A stretch of 64,000 nucleotides of DNA from Hirudinaria manillensis. Its lineage: Eukaryota > Annelida > Clitellata > Hirudinida > Hirudinidae. Every line of letters starts with the position of its first letter. Position 1 is the first letter of the stretch. The stretch covers positions 2,789,001 through 2,853,000 of the forward strand of contig CM067538.1 in assembly GCA_034509925.1 (NCBI GenBank). Direction: 5' to 3'. The position numbers and the translations under genes are program-made. Of the stretch, positions 25,862 through 43,625 are shown piece by piece. The notes below the pieces were generated by a model. The model made no database searches. It was not told the origin of the DNA and saw only the letters and a program-made list of their open reading frames with translations.

Positions 25862-26359
25862 TTATATTCTGTCTATCATTCTCAGGGCGATTCCGACCAC
25901 CGTGATCTTGGCCATGGCGTAGGAGGCGACGACGAACATAATCACAATCTCCATCCAAGAATATTCTTCCGCGTCCTCGTCGTAGTCGTCATCGTCGCCA
26001 TCTTTTCCGCCATCGTTATCATCATCGTAGGGGACGTGTGAAGTTCTGCGGAGGTTGGCCAATTCTCTCAGGACTTTCCGGCGTTCGATTCCAGCCCTGA
26101 GCAGCACGTGATTCCTGAACGCATCGAAAGCGAAACCATTCCTTCGACAGCAGTTCATCGCCTCTTTCCTCGGACGCCATCTTGGATTCAACTTACTTCC
26201 GGTCAGGAGAGGAAGCGTCGGCAAAGTGCGGTTCTTGGCGTACGAATACATCTTCAGTTTTTTAACCCCCGAAGCGGAACTAACCCGAGGTTGGGTGGTG
26301 GCCGTGTACATCAGAGCCTTGAGGGCGATGATGACGTAGCACAAAATGGAGTCCAACAT
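25862..26359 (-). CDS. Putative small two-transmembrane protein, unknown
   Basis: An intronless minus-strand frame of 165 codons. It starts with a hydrophobic segment (MLDSILCYVIIALKALMYTA), continues with a basic middle (ERRKVLRELANLRR), then a low-complexity acidic Asp/Gly stretch, and ends with a second hydrophobic segment (IVIMFVVASYAMAKITVVGI). An AATAAA signal lies about 10 nt after the stop on the same strand (plus-strand tttatt at 25847-25852), which supports a transcript ending here. The ATG is preceded by a T-rich tract and aaag, so an upstream intron is possible and this may be only a last exon. I do not recognise the family. Confidence 0.5.
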   Translation of the reverse strand: MLDSILCYVIIALKALMYTATTQPRVSSASGVKKLKMYSYAKNRTLPTLPLLTGSKLNPRWRPRKEAMNCCRRNGFAFDAFRNHVLLRAGIERRKVLRELANLRRTSHVPYDDDNDGGKDGDDDDYDEDAEEYSWMEIVIMFVVASYAMAKITVVGIALRMIDRI

Positions 26360-26519
26360 CTTTCACGGAAAAAATTTCTTGGTTTTTTATGTTTATGTTT
26401 ATGTTTTTATTATCATTCCTTTCCGTGTTTTCGATCTCTTTGTGACGTCACATGGGTTTAAAAATGGAGGAAGGCGTTGGACTCGGGAGATAACATTCAA
26501 GTTGCGAATCGCTGCGCCA

Positions 26520-26567
26520 TCAATCAAACGATCGTTCAATCAATCAATTCAATAAACCAATCGGCCA

Positions 26568-26658
<91 letters not shown>

Positions 26659-26745
26659 TAATCAATCAATCAATCAATCAATCAATTAATCAATCAATTA
26701 ATCAGTCAATCAATCAATCAATCAATCAATCGATCGATCGATAGA
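26520..26745. repeat. (AATC)n tetranucleotide array
   Basis: About 45 units of atca/aatc with sporadic atta and atcg variants, ending in cgatcgatcgat. Confidence 0.97.
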
Positions 26746-27544
26746 TCAACCATTAAAATTTTCACAAAAACTAAAATAGAATATAAGTAACTGTCAAATC
26801 AATGATTTCGATTTACGGATTAGTGACGTCACGAGAGAGGTCAAAGACGGGTCAAATGTGAACGCAAAATCAAAATGTTAAGGCAAAGCTGCCTACTGGG
26901 TTGGTTGTTAGGAAAAGATATTAGAAATAATAAGATATTTGTTAAATAATCATCTGAATATTTGAAATCTTCGTCGGGGACATTGTTTGTCCAAATCTCC
27001 TTCACACGCCGAACAAGATTTGCACTCAACATTTTGAGAGAACGATTTACAATTCACGTGGCACTTTGCAGCAGTAACTGACGTGGAACATTCTAAAACC
27101 TCTTGTGGTCAGACATTCCATCCGAAATAAACTTTATATTTTTATTACAAATCAATAATCGCCATCAATGGCCACAACTCGTAACCTTAAAAAATAGCTG
27201 TAAAAAAAAAATGTTTAACTAACCTTAACCTTCGTCCTCTGCAGTTCAGAAGTTCATCGGGAATTAGAAATAATTGTGAATTAATTAATTAATAAATGAT
27301 TATTAATAATTATTTTTTATTATAAATCAACTCTTGTGCCATAAATAACTAAACACCTTCATTTATTTCTCCCTTCCTCGATGCACGCCATTTGATCGAC
27401 TGGCCGTGGGCGGAGTTTCGGACGTTTCTTCTGGAATCTTTCATCTCATTGGCTGCTCTACGACTTGACTCCGCCCATGTTTTAAAAAGAATCCGAAAGA
27501 TGTTCCGTGTCGGAGAATTTGTAGAAACAAACCGACAACAACAA

Positions 27545-27587
27545 CAATAATATAAAAAAAAAAATAATAATAATAATAATAATAATG

Positions 27588-27644
<57 letters not shown>

Positions 27645-27665
27645 TTAATAATAATAATAATAACA
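27545..27665. repeat. (AAT)n microsatellite
   Basis: Near-pure TAA repeat of about 110 bp. Confidence 0.97.
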
Positions 27666-27669
27666 AATC

Positions 27670-28983
27670 AATAATTACTAATAAAAATAATAAGCATTAT
27701 AAACTATAATAATATTATTACCTTAATAATAACCATAATGATAATAACAATAAAATCATTATAAACAACATTCATACTAATAGCCATAATAATACTACTA
27801 ACAACAGCAACAAGCGCTGATGAGTTCAACAACAACAACAAGACAATTTTCTAATTAAGGATCCGCGTGTATATTTCACGCTCGAGTGACCGCCACTGAA
27901 ATTCAAACAGTTTTCAGAAGCAGGAGAATCTCATTGCAAATCCAGGAGTCTCTGAATAAAATGTAATCAACTCCAAAGAAAGATGCTGATTATATTTTTT
28001 TAAAGGGGGGTGAGTGGGTGAGTGAGGGAAGGCCGCGGGACGAAAGAAGGGGGTAGGAATTATTAAGAGGGGGGGGGTTGTCAGGCAGGGGAATTTCATG
28101 CCTCAGTGAATCGCGCTCTCGGTTCGCGGGCACATGTTCAATAATTACTCTGCCTGGTTCTCTCTCACTCTCTGTTGGACACACGTGAAGACAACTCGAC
28201 AATTGTTCTTTTCAACCGACCGAACCCAATGACCCCGTTCAGGGTTCCACCATGCTTTTGTTGGCTTTCGGTCGGTGCGCGCTCACGTCAACCGTGTCCG
28301 TGCGTCGTCCGCTCGTGCGTGCGTGTTTTGTTTTGTTTTGTTTGTGTACGTGTGCGTGTGCGTGTGCAGCGACGTGTGACGTCAGGACGTGACATTTCAC
28401 GCTTAATTGTCATGATAAGATAATGTCTTCAGCATCGTCGTCATCCTCGTCATCGTCGTCGTCGTCTTCTTCATCGAACGAGCACTCAGAGCTTCGTGAC
28501 GTAGAATTTAATGAGGAACATTTTGCCGCTCAACTTCTTGAAAAGGTCTTTGGGCACTTCAAGTCAAGCAACTTAGGAGGTTATTTCGAATGACAATCGT
28601 ATGTGCATGGTGGTGCCCGGTGATGATAACGATCGTTTAAAACGACCATGATGATGATGACGATGGTTGTGGTGGTAATGATGATGACGATGACGATGAT
28701 GATGATGATGACATCGTCTCTGGTGTCGAAGCTGATTAGGATAACTTTTTTGTAGGAACACTGATGAAATTACAAATTGTGATTTTATTGGTGCCTCTGG
28801 TGATGACGACAACGATGATGACAATGATAATGACGATGATGATGACGACGACGATGACGATGATAGCGATGTGATTGAGGCGGTACAAGGTGGGGTGCAG
28901 TCCCACAGTTTTGAACCTGTCAACAGATCAACTCTTAGTTCGTTTCTTTGTTGAAAGAGAAGCTCATTAATTTATTCTTTACC

Positions 28984-29024
<41 letters not shown>

Positions 29025-29424
29025 AATAATGTTGTTGCTGTTGCTGTCGTCGTCGTCCAGTGTGACCATGTACATGTGTTGATGACATGTGTTTAAAAGA
29101 ATTGCAATTACATGCAACACTTTTGACTTTAAATCGTCAAATGAGTAGATTTTGTGTTGTTGTTGCTGTACTCTTGTTGTTGTTGTACTGTTGTCGTCGT
29201 TGTCAGTATCCTTGTTGCTATCGTTGTAAGAATCCTTGTTGTTGTTGCACTGTTGTCGTCGTTGTCAGTATCCTTGTTGCTGTTGTTGTTGTCGTTGTCG
29301 TTGTTAATGATTTGCAACGGGGTGCTCAACAGCAGGAGTGACAACCACGAGCAGATATTTGCTTGTTATCAGTAACGGCTGGAAGTGTAGCATTTAATCT
29401 CATCCTCAACGTCGTCGTCGTCGT

Positions 29425-29461
<37 letters not shown>

Positions 29462-30224
29462 ATTGTCTCCCTCGTCGTCGTTGTTATTGTTTATCAACAA
29501 TCGGATAATTTTTCTATGCATTTGAGGCTTATTATACGTTGCGTCGCCTAAGTTCCACTCGGGCGAAATAATTCTAATGAAATAATTAAATTAATAATTA
29601 TTTATTATATAAATTATTTATTAATTCAATTAATAAATTATTTTTCTGCGATGCAATTAAAATTAACGCTTTAGCTCGATTGCGTAATTACGACGGAATT
29701 AAAACACGGCCCGGTTTGTATTGTTTGTGTTTGTTGTTTGTGTTGTCAGTTTTTGTTGCTGGAAGTGTCAGCGTGTTTGCTTATGGGGAAATTGGTGGTC
29801 ATTTGTTTACATTCCGACTGCTTGCTCACCATATCACTGTCTCGTCCCTCATGATGACGATGACGGTGACGACGACGACGTCGATGACGGTGATGGTGAT
29901 GATTGTAATGATGACGGTGACGACGATGACGATGACGGTGATGACGATGATGGTGATGACGATAATGTGACTAGTAACTTGTTTAAAGATAAATATTTAA
30001 TTGTGCTACAAATATATCATAATAATATATCATATAATTTAGCCCTTTATCTTTATTTTATCAAAACTGATGATTATCTCGACGATGACGACGATGACGA
30101 TGATGGTGGTGGTGATGATGACGATGGCGACGACGGTGATGAATCAACTGCGAAGCATGTCATCAGGTCCTCATTTTTGAGACACATCAAATGAATATAA
30201 CTTCGCAGCACTGGATGAACTTTT
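27670..30224. other. Intergenic with many simple repeats; one possible first exon
   Basis: GC content rises around 28100-28560. A plus-strand frame at 28423-28569 (ATG after ataagata) encodes MSSA plus a Ser run and then ELRDVEFNEEHFAAQLLEKV; it could be a first exon with donor GGAG|gttatt, but nothing downstream confirms it. Otherwise there are GAT/GAC runs (28650-28710, 28800-28870, 29850-29965, 30080-30140), GTT runs (28985-29040, 29425-29463) and a short GTTGTCGTCGTTGTCAGTATCC duplication at 29190-29280. Confidence 0.4.
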
Positions 30225-30225
30225 C

Positions 30226-30500
<275 letters not shown>

Positions 30501-30589
30501 AAATAAACAGCCGATCAAATTATATTCGTCGTTATTATAACCAGATTTGCAAATACATCAAAATTAGGCGAATTGCTATAAACCAGTAA

Positions 30590-30665
30590 TCCTCCAACCT
30601 GCGGCCCGTGGGCCAAAAAATAGTCCCGCGATGGCTTTTATGCGGCCCACAGCGGGCTACTAAAT
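30590..30665. mobile_element. hAT-like transposon end remnant
   Basis: The stretch tccaacctgcggcccgtggg followed by gcgatggcttttatgcggcc resembles the GC-rich termini of hAT-group DNA transposon derivatives that start with 'ccaacctgcggcccgcgggcc'. No transposase or opposite end is seen. Confidence 0.35.
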
Positions 30666-30779
30666 TTATGATGAGCTGACCACCAGATCATTTTACAAAT
30701 AATAACTTTTATCTTGAAAATTTAATCGTGAAAATATTGCTGAATAACCAGATTCCATAGTTTTTATCTCTCATATTAC

Positions 30780-30895
30780 AATTATAATTATACTATAATT
30801 TATATTATACTATATCTTATACTATAAATTATGCTATAATTATAATTATATTGTACCATATATTATACTGTAAATTATACTATAATTGTATCTCT
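30780..30895. repeat. ATAATTATAC-type AT repeat
   Basis: Imperfect units of attatactataa / ttatactataatt. Confidence 0.7.
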
Positions 30896-31460
30896 CATTA
30901 CTGCTAATTTAAACATATTTAACATATTTAAATGCTTTTATTATGAAACGAATATTATTTATATTATTTATCATATAGTTTATCAGAAGGACATAAGTCC
31001 TATTCAATTCTTTTTCTTGCCGAACAAATTTGACCTCTGCTAAGCTCCTAGTTAGAGGTCATTGAACTGCAATGTTCTGATGATTATTAAAAGAGTGTTA
31101 TTTATGTCTATTTGCAAACATTTTTTATTCATATTATTTGTATATCACTTGTATGTTGTTTGTATATCGTTTGTATATCATCCACTGCCCGAGGGCGTTC
31201 CCTGGCGGGCCAGTTTGGGTTTTGGAACCTACAGCGACACACAAAGACTGCTACCGTTACTGTTACTACTATTGTACATCGACTGTATATACACAAGTGC
31301 ACAATCATCAAGTATCCAATAACGATAAATTATTTATCTATTTATTTGAAATATTTCTCAATCGAATTCTTTAATTTACGTCAATAAATTCAATAAATAA
31401 GCACAAAAAAAGAATTGTGCGAGCTTAATATAGCAATTAAGTCATTAATGATAATGATTT

Positions 31461-31581
<121 letters not shown>

Positions 31582-31633
31582 GCTTATGATCAAATATTAT
31601 TACTACCATTACTATATTATATTATATTATATT

Positions 31634-31882
31634 ATGTACCATCAATTACCTTCCACCATTCACAAATGAGTAATAATAATAATTATTATTATTATTTTAT
31701 TTTTTTAAAAATAATAATCAATAAATGAATGGATAGATGGATGGATGGATGAACAGATGGAAGGAAGAGGTGGATGAAAGGAGTGGGTCTGTTGTACTTA
31801 TCTCCCTGCGACACACAAGGATTATAACCAGGAGGTTATTAGATGTACCATCAATTACCTTCCACCATTCACAAATGAGTAA
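31634..31882. repeat. 40-bp perfect direct repeat pair flanking about 170 bp
   Basis: The 40 bp beginning atgtaccatcaattacc and ending cacaaatgagtaa occurs at 31634-31673 and again at 31843-31882. The DNA between holds AT-rich sequence and a GGAT array. Confidence 0.9.
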
Positions 31883-36148
<4,266 letters not shown>

Positions 36149-37535
36149 AACGTCGGTACCAAGGAATAATTATATAATAATGCTATATAACTTTAGATTT
36201 CAATAAATGTTGTTATTATTAATTATTGTTGTTATTGCTAATACTAATTAGCAATGTACGATTTGCTTTTTTTTTTAATTCTGCGTTATTACGCTTTAAG
36301 AACATTATATAAGTTATTATTTATGAGAATTTGGTTTTTTTAATTCCAGTCCGGTTCAGTTTTTTCGATTTGTTTTCGATGGGCAACTATTGGTGACAGA
36401 ATAAATAATTTTTAAGAGGAGCCGATTAGGATTAATTTTCGTAATATGTGGAAATTTTCTAATTAATTTATAACAGGTCCATAAATAAATAAAACACCCT
36501 CATCGAAAGCTTTCCTTTAACAACATAAATTTGTCATCTCCTGTCAAAAAACAACTCGCTTTTTATTTATAATTTTTGGGTCTCAAAACTAGCGCCGGCA
36601 TTTTCTATTTTCAACAATCCTGAAATTTTATTTCAAGATATGTTTTCAGAGTTTAATATGGTATTGTTTGTAGCACTTACAATTTAGCCACGTGAATACA
36701 TTGTGTGAGCATTGAAATGAGGCGATTGACTTCGACTAATAGCCACAATTCTAAATTAATTCTTTGATTCTAGTCTCATGAAAATAAATATTTTTAGGTC
36801 TCTCCGGAATTTTGAAGGTTTTTATGTTATCATCGGAATATCAGATAATGGAGGGAAGCGACGTGTCGAACAGCTTGGACGGTAAAAGCAGTCGGTGCCT
36901 ATAGGCTACCACTCAAAATTACGACTTTGTAAGGGCAAAGTTACTTAAAACGTGATTTATGAAAATTGTATTTATTGCTAAACGCCGTTCATTTTCAGGG
37001 TGTAGCGGTCAAAAATATTGGGAAATTGGCAATGAGTTGATTGAGTAAAAAGTTCACAATCAAAGTTCAAAGGATGTTTGTAAATTTCGTTATTACTTAT
37101 TATTATTGTAGAAAATCGTGGAGCAACCTCGTTCAGCTAGAATTTAGTTCGCTGACATAATACGCATGAGTTATCATGTGATACATATCCACAAACCAAT
37201 CCGTGGTCATCATAAACGTTGAAAAGAAACTTGACTTCCGAAAATATCTTTATCTATCAATAACAAATCAATATTCAAGACTATCTAAAACGATGTCATC
37301 TTCGATGTAACTCAAAAAACCTATCGTTTCCCAGCCACTTGATCACGATATCCAACCGTTGACTTTTGAATGAAAGTAAAACAAACAATTGTTCCGAGTT
37401 TTTGAAATTTTACTATTTTTTTGCTCAATTTTTAAAGTGGAGAAGTATTTTTTTTTTGTTTACAAACAGGAAAACAAAATCACTGGACGCGAGTCCAAAT
37501 CTTCAGATTAATTGTTATTGTTGTTGTTGTTTTCC
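36149..37535. other. Intergenic, no gene seen
   Basis: AT-rich, stop-filled in all frames, with no notable repeat. Confidence 0.5.
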
Positions 37536-37826
37536 TCAGCAACTGGGTCTCGGTGGAGGGCAGCAGCAACAACTTGGAGGTGGACAGGGACACGGGGGAG
37601 GACAAGGAGGAGGACACGGAGGAGGACAGGGACAGCAGCAGGGCTTTGGGGGACAGCAGGGCGGAGGACAGCACGGAGGAGGACAAGGTGGAGGACATGG
37701 AGGTGGACACCTCTGAGGTGGCGGACATGGTGGTGGACAAGGTGGTGGACAGCACGGTCTCGGGCAACACGGCCTCGGACAGCACGGCGGAGGGCAGCAA
37801 GGAGGTGGATTCTGTCCGCAACTCAT
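37536..37826 (-). CDS. Cys/Pro-rich repeat protein 2 (CPP/CCP repeats)
   Basis: Single minus-strand frame of 96 codons starting MSCGQNPPPCCPPPCCPRPC and ending PPPRPSC plus TGA. It is a shorter paralogue of the 172-residue protein at 12565-13083: the N-terminal CCPRPCCPRPCCPP block and the PPPC triplet blocks correspond, but the middle Arg/Gln spacer region and several CCP blocks are absent. No signal peptide is seen. The DNA about 145-215 bp upstream is strongly conserved with the paralogue. A structural, disulfide-linked protein is likely on composition alone. The Gly-rich and Arg-rich opposite frames are shadows. Confidence 0.75.
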   Translation of the reverse strand: MSCGQNPPPCCPPPCCPRPCCPRPCCPPPCPPPCPPPQRCPPPCPPPCPPPCCPPPCCPPKPCCCPCPPPCPPPCPPPCPCPPPSCCCCPPPRPSC

Positions 37827-37969
37827 ATCTTTTTAGTTTCTTTTTGGTGTTTTTTTGTACAAATTAAACGTTCTTGACGGTTGTTTCAGATTCCAGTGAC
37901 GTTCTAAAGTAAAATTCGTCGTGTTATCGATTCAAATTAATAAACCTAAGAATAAATCAAACAAACCAA

Positions 37970-38050
37970 CCCGATCTAATGAGTTTCTTCGTTGTGAAGA
38001 AAGTGACGCATTCAATACCTTCGCGACTCGATGATTTCACACCAAAGAAT
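37970..38050 (-). promoter_or_regulatory. Conserved upstream element of Cys/Pro gene 2
   Basis: Matches 13239-13310 with a few substitutions, including gtttcttcgttgtgaagaaa, gtgacgcattc and gatttcaca. The core contains a near-palindrome (ttcttcgttgtgaagaa) and a TGACGCA motif. Probably the shared promoter or first transcribed segment. Confidence 0.55.
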
Positions 38051-38284
38051 GCAAGAAATAAATTGAGCGTCGCACAGAACATTACATCTGGCACGACCAA
38101 CCAATAAATTTAATTAGCGGAGTTGTACAGTATTAACTCTAACAACCCGTCGATAACCTCCAAGCTCCTTCAACCAACCCTTACTTACCACTCCACCCAT
38201 CCAAACCAATTAAACAACCCAAAACGACACAAAAATCAGATTTTCAATTTTATATTTGAGTCAAATTCCTAAATTTGTGACACA

Positions 38285-40094
<1,810 letters not shown>

Positions 40095-40273
40095 GGCGTT
40101 GTTTCAAATCTGAAAAGGTATTCATTCGGTTAGCACGTGCCGCTTCATGAGCCTCGCTAAACAACAAGCTTTTTCTTAAAATCTTAGCAGGAACAGTTTT
40201 TGTATTCAAAAACGATTAGAGTAATCCCAAAAGCAATATAACTATTTACGCAATAAACAATTCCCACACTAAC

Positions 40274-40340
40274 CAGGTCGAGAGCTCCGGAAGAAGTGAA
40301 AAACGGATCTAATTGCCACGCGGAAACCCTTATATAGTGT
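40274..40340 (-). promoter_or_regulatory. EF-1alpha copy A core promoter and 5' UTR exon
   Basis: On the minus strand CACTATATAAGG (40340-40329) is a TATA box about 30 bp before a pyrimidine-rich start (cacttcttccgg near 40303), like the TCT initiators of translation-machinery genes. The UTR exon ends CGACCTG|gttagt at 40274. Confidence 0.7.
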
Positions 40341-42487
40341 TGAATCTTCATTAGAAGATTAAATATAATAATATCTAAATTTTAAATAAAATTCGTATGC
40401 ATATATTTTTATTTTTTCTAAATATATTTTTTTGTTTTTTTGACCTTTTTTAATTTTACCACATTTTACAGACTGGTTTTGGATATGTTATATCACATTA
40501 TATATACCATTATATGTTATAGTATATTAATAATGCTGAAATAAATCAATTTTTTTCTGTAATTGGTAGAAGTTACTTATATTGGAAGGATTACGATAAT
40601 CTTAAACTTTAGTTTGCGGGGAGACGATATTGTAAACAGAGGCTGGTAGCAGTTGCCGTGTGAATTTAGAACGCCAGAATGTAAGGCTGCTCAAATACCT
40701 ATTTAATTTAAAATAGAGGGTTACAACTGTTCGGTATTCCCTTTAATTTAAGTACGTCTTGGTGAAAGTAGTCTATGCATAATACATGATTTTGGTAATA
40801 ATTCAGAGTCATAGTTTAACAGTTATTTTTAACAATTACTTTTCTCTTTTTGTTGAGATTTCAAAATGTGAAAGTGATTTTATTGGTGATTGTTATGTAC
40901 TTTCTACATTTGAAACGAGCACGCATTCAGCGTCTCCGATTCCCATATGTATTGCTTGAGTTAATTTTTGTTCGTATAGTTTTCACTTCATGAAAGAAGC
41001 ATCAAACATCCACTTTTAGAATTCTTGAAAATTTTTTAGAAAGTGTTCTGTAAATTGCTTTACAACGCAGCTGTAAGAAACTCCACAGAACTTAATTACA
41101 GTGAAGTATTGTGTCTAACACACTTTCCAAGGTTATGCCCTGATTCCCAATTCCCTGATTTCTTAACCAATTAAAGGTTACTCAATTATTTAGCTAGATG
41201 ATTACCAGGTAACAAATTATGTTTACTAAGTCTTGCAAGCTCAAACAGTTTGGTTGAACTTGGTGTCCATGCAAAATCACATTGGGAATCAATATACAAT
41301 TCAAGACTTTCAACATAAATAATCAGTTTTTTTGCTTCATCCACATTCTTTAACTGTAAATAATCTTCGGGAAACGCAACATGACTAGATTATCAAATTG
41401 ATTATAAGCCTTGATTTCTTCAAATTCTTGCAAAAGCATTTGCTTCCCATTAGGAATATCAATTCATTTGAATGAAGTATGGCATTATTTTAATTTCATG
41501 TCTTGAAAATAGCAACTTAAAATTTTTAAATGAGTTTGAAATGCTTCAATTAGCTTAGGATCTCATTTTTGTGGGTTTTCAAAAACCAATGGATGATCTT
41601 CAATCACTGTCAATTATGATGCAGGACTTTTGGATTGATGATGAGTTTTTATTTTATGATGGCAATCATAACAAATGTCTCAGCTTTGGCCTTCTTCAGG
41701 CCTTATATTATGCTAATGCTACATAATGAAATATAGCAGGAATAGTAATACCTGCTTTGTATTTAGAAAGTCAGTATTTATTTATGTATATTTTATCAGA
41801 ATCTCAGTTTTACAAGTGACATCCAAGTCTGCATGTAGTCATGCCTTATTTCTTTGAATGTCAGAAGAGAGGTGATATCCTTATCTCCCTCTTCGGACTT
41901 TTAAAATTTCCAAATCTATTTTGTTCTGGCTTGTTAGTAAACACTGGTTGCATGGATAGTGAATAATAAGAGAATCGTGATTTATGGCCAATTCTTAGAA
42001 TGCCATAAAATTTTACAATATCGAATTATTGTCAAATCATGATTTAATGGTTCAGAAAAATCACTGCCATCTACAACTTCGGTGGAAGGAGGTGAAATTG
42101 CCTAAAGAAGAAATGCACTTTATTTATTCATAATATTCACTTAAATATTTATGGATATTCATAATAAATGGGGTATTCAATTAAACTTTATAAGGGCCAA
42201 TTTTTATTGCGTTTGGTGTCCGAGGGCCGGCTTCATAAACGTTAGTGGTTCTTGAAGTTTCCATTTTCTTGAAACTTTTGCTATATTATTAAATTCAACG
42301 TTTATCATATGTTTCGCGGCGTAAGAAAAGCTAAACATTATGGCGTTGAAAGTTCCCAGGTCTCGTCATCCCTGTTTCGACAGGAGTATGACCATTTGGC
42401 GCTTGAGTGTGACAAGGGAACCTCTTCATAGAACTTCCAAAAGTTATTTTTGAGTTGATAAAATTTAATTTTAATTCGACAAAAAAG
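40341..42487. other. Intergenic, with one decayed coding-like tract on the minus strand
   Basis: Mostly AT-rich. On the minus strand between about 42050 and 41190 there are broken coding-like frames. The clearest (about 41385-41190) reads VAFPEDYLQLKNVDEAKKL, then YVESLELYIDSQCDFAWTP and LFELARLSKHNLLPG before a stop. I do not recognise it; a decayed transposon or host pseudogene is the likeliest explanation. Confidence 0.35.
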
Positions 42488-42725
42488 GTAGAACCAGTCG
42501 GAAAGCGACTCTCACCTCCCCACCCGTCTCAGACGGGAGAAAGCGTTCATCGATGGGAGGAGCGGTGGACGTCCTCGTTTCCAAAGACGGCCAAACCGCG
42601 CCAACCCTTCCTCGCGCTCAGTGAGAGGCGCCGAGACTCGTCATCCTGGTTTGGGTACCAGAATCAGTTTTGACTGACGTCCTGGCGAGGTCAACTAAAG
42701 AGATGATCCCTAGAAGTATGACTCT
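42488..42725 (-). ncRNA. U3: U3 small nucleolar RNA, copy 1
   Basis: U3 is the box C/D snoRNA that base-pairs with the 5' external spacer and 18S region to guide early pre-rRNA cleavage. Read on the minus strand, the RNA begins AGTCATACTTCTAGGGATCA and continues tctctttagt, matching the universal U3 5' domain (box A/A', GGGATCATTTCTATAGT type). Further on are TGAGCGCGAGG, GGTTTGG and a box C (CGATGAACG), then a 3' hairpin with CCCGTCT/AGACGGG arms and a GGGGAGGTGAGAG strand as in other U3 RNAs. The expected box D near the end is weak (CCGACTGG). The conserved region ends at a TTTTTT run. Length of about 238 nt is in the usual animal range. A second copy lies 838 bp away on the same strand. 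Confidence 0.85.
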
Positions 42726-42790
42726 GAGGAAATATCGCTACTCGCCGGCATATTAAGTAGGAAAAAGGACATCGGTTGTGGTTGTTAAAT
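42726..42790 (-). promoter_or_regulatory. snRNA-type promoter of U3 copy 1 (PSE-like)
   Basis: The first 65 bp upstream share tcgccgg, an AT block and a ggacat motif at matching spacing with the region upstream of copy 2, while sequence further out diverges. Position and spacing suit a proximal sequence element plus TATA-like block. Confidence 0.5.
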
Positions 42791-43325
42791 GTACTATTGA
42801 GTTTTAAAACCAAATCAAAAAAATCAATCGATGCTGGGAATTGATAAATTGTTTTGCACGTTCGACAGCTCACATAATGCAGTATAGCTGCTAGAAAGAA
42901 GCTCGAAAGAAAAAGATTTCGACAGGGGGCGCTCTGGGTAACGGATATCTACTTAGTGACTTACTTACTTAAAACCGGGTATAATAATATTAGTTAATTT
43001 ATAAGGCTGATATCGTGAAGATATAAGAGTTTGCAAATGCATATGCTTGTAAAATTGTAATTAATAGCATAATAGTAATATAAATGAGGCCATTCATTTC
43101 AAGATTTTGTTATTGATTTACTTTCAAATTACCTTTTGCTTGAATTTAGAGGGTTGGCAACATTCTGATGATATTATGTCGAAGTTATGTTTCACTCACG
43201 ACTGTAGACATCACCACAGTTGATCGAAAATTTATTTCGAAAGGGGGCGCCGTGTTTACGAACAAATAAGCCTTAGAAGATGCGCCTTGAACGTAGAAAA
43301 ATTTAATTTTAATTCGACAAAAAAA

Positions 43326-43563
43326 GTAGAACCAGTCGGAAAGCGACTCTCACCTCCCCACTCGTCTGAGACGAGAGAGAGCGTTCATCGACGGGAGGAG
43401 TAGTGGACGTCTTCGTTTCCAAAGACGTCCAAACCACGCCAACCCTTCCTCGCGCTCAGTGAAAGGCGCCGAGACTCGTCATCCTGGTTTGGGTACCAGA
43501 ATCAGTTTTGACTGACGTCCTGGCGAAGTCAACTAAAGAGATGATCCCTAGAAGTATGACTAT
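43326..43563 (-). ncRNA. U3: U3 small nucleolar RNA, copy 2
   Basis: Same length as copy 1 and roughly 93 percent identical by eye, including box A (GGGATCATCTCTTTAGTTGA) and box C (CGATGAACG). Differences favour retained structure: the 3' hairpin arms are CTCGTCT/AGACGAG here against CCCGTCT/AGACGGG in copy 1, a paired (compensatory) change. The stem GGACGTC/GACGTCC is perfect here but has one mismatch in copy 1. The 3' flank (TTTTT, then gtcgaattaaaattaaat) is conserved between copies. Copy 2 has a better TATA-like block upstream (ccctttatacc on the minus strand). Both copies may be expressed; copy 2 looks the better folded. Confidence 0.85.
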
Positions 43564-43625
43564 GAATACATGCTCCTTCTCGCCGGTATAAAGGGTCGTA
43601 AACGGACATAGATGGCAGTGTTTAG
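43564..43625 (-). promoter_or_regulatory. snRNA-type promoter of U3 copy 2 (PSE-like plus TATA-like)
   Basis: On the minus strand, atgtccgtttacg followed by ccctttatacc and ccggcgag lies within 60 bp of the RNA start, aligned with the region upstream of copy 1. Confidence 0.5.
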
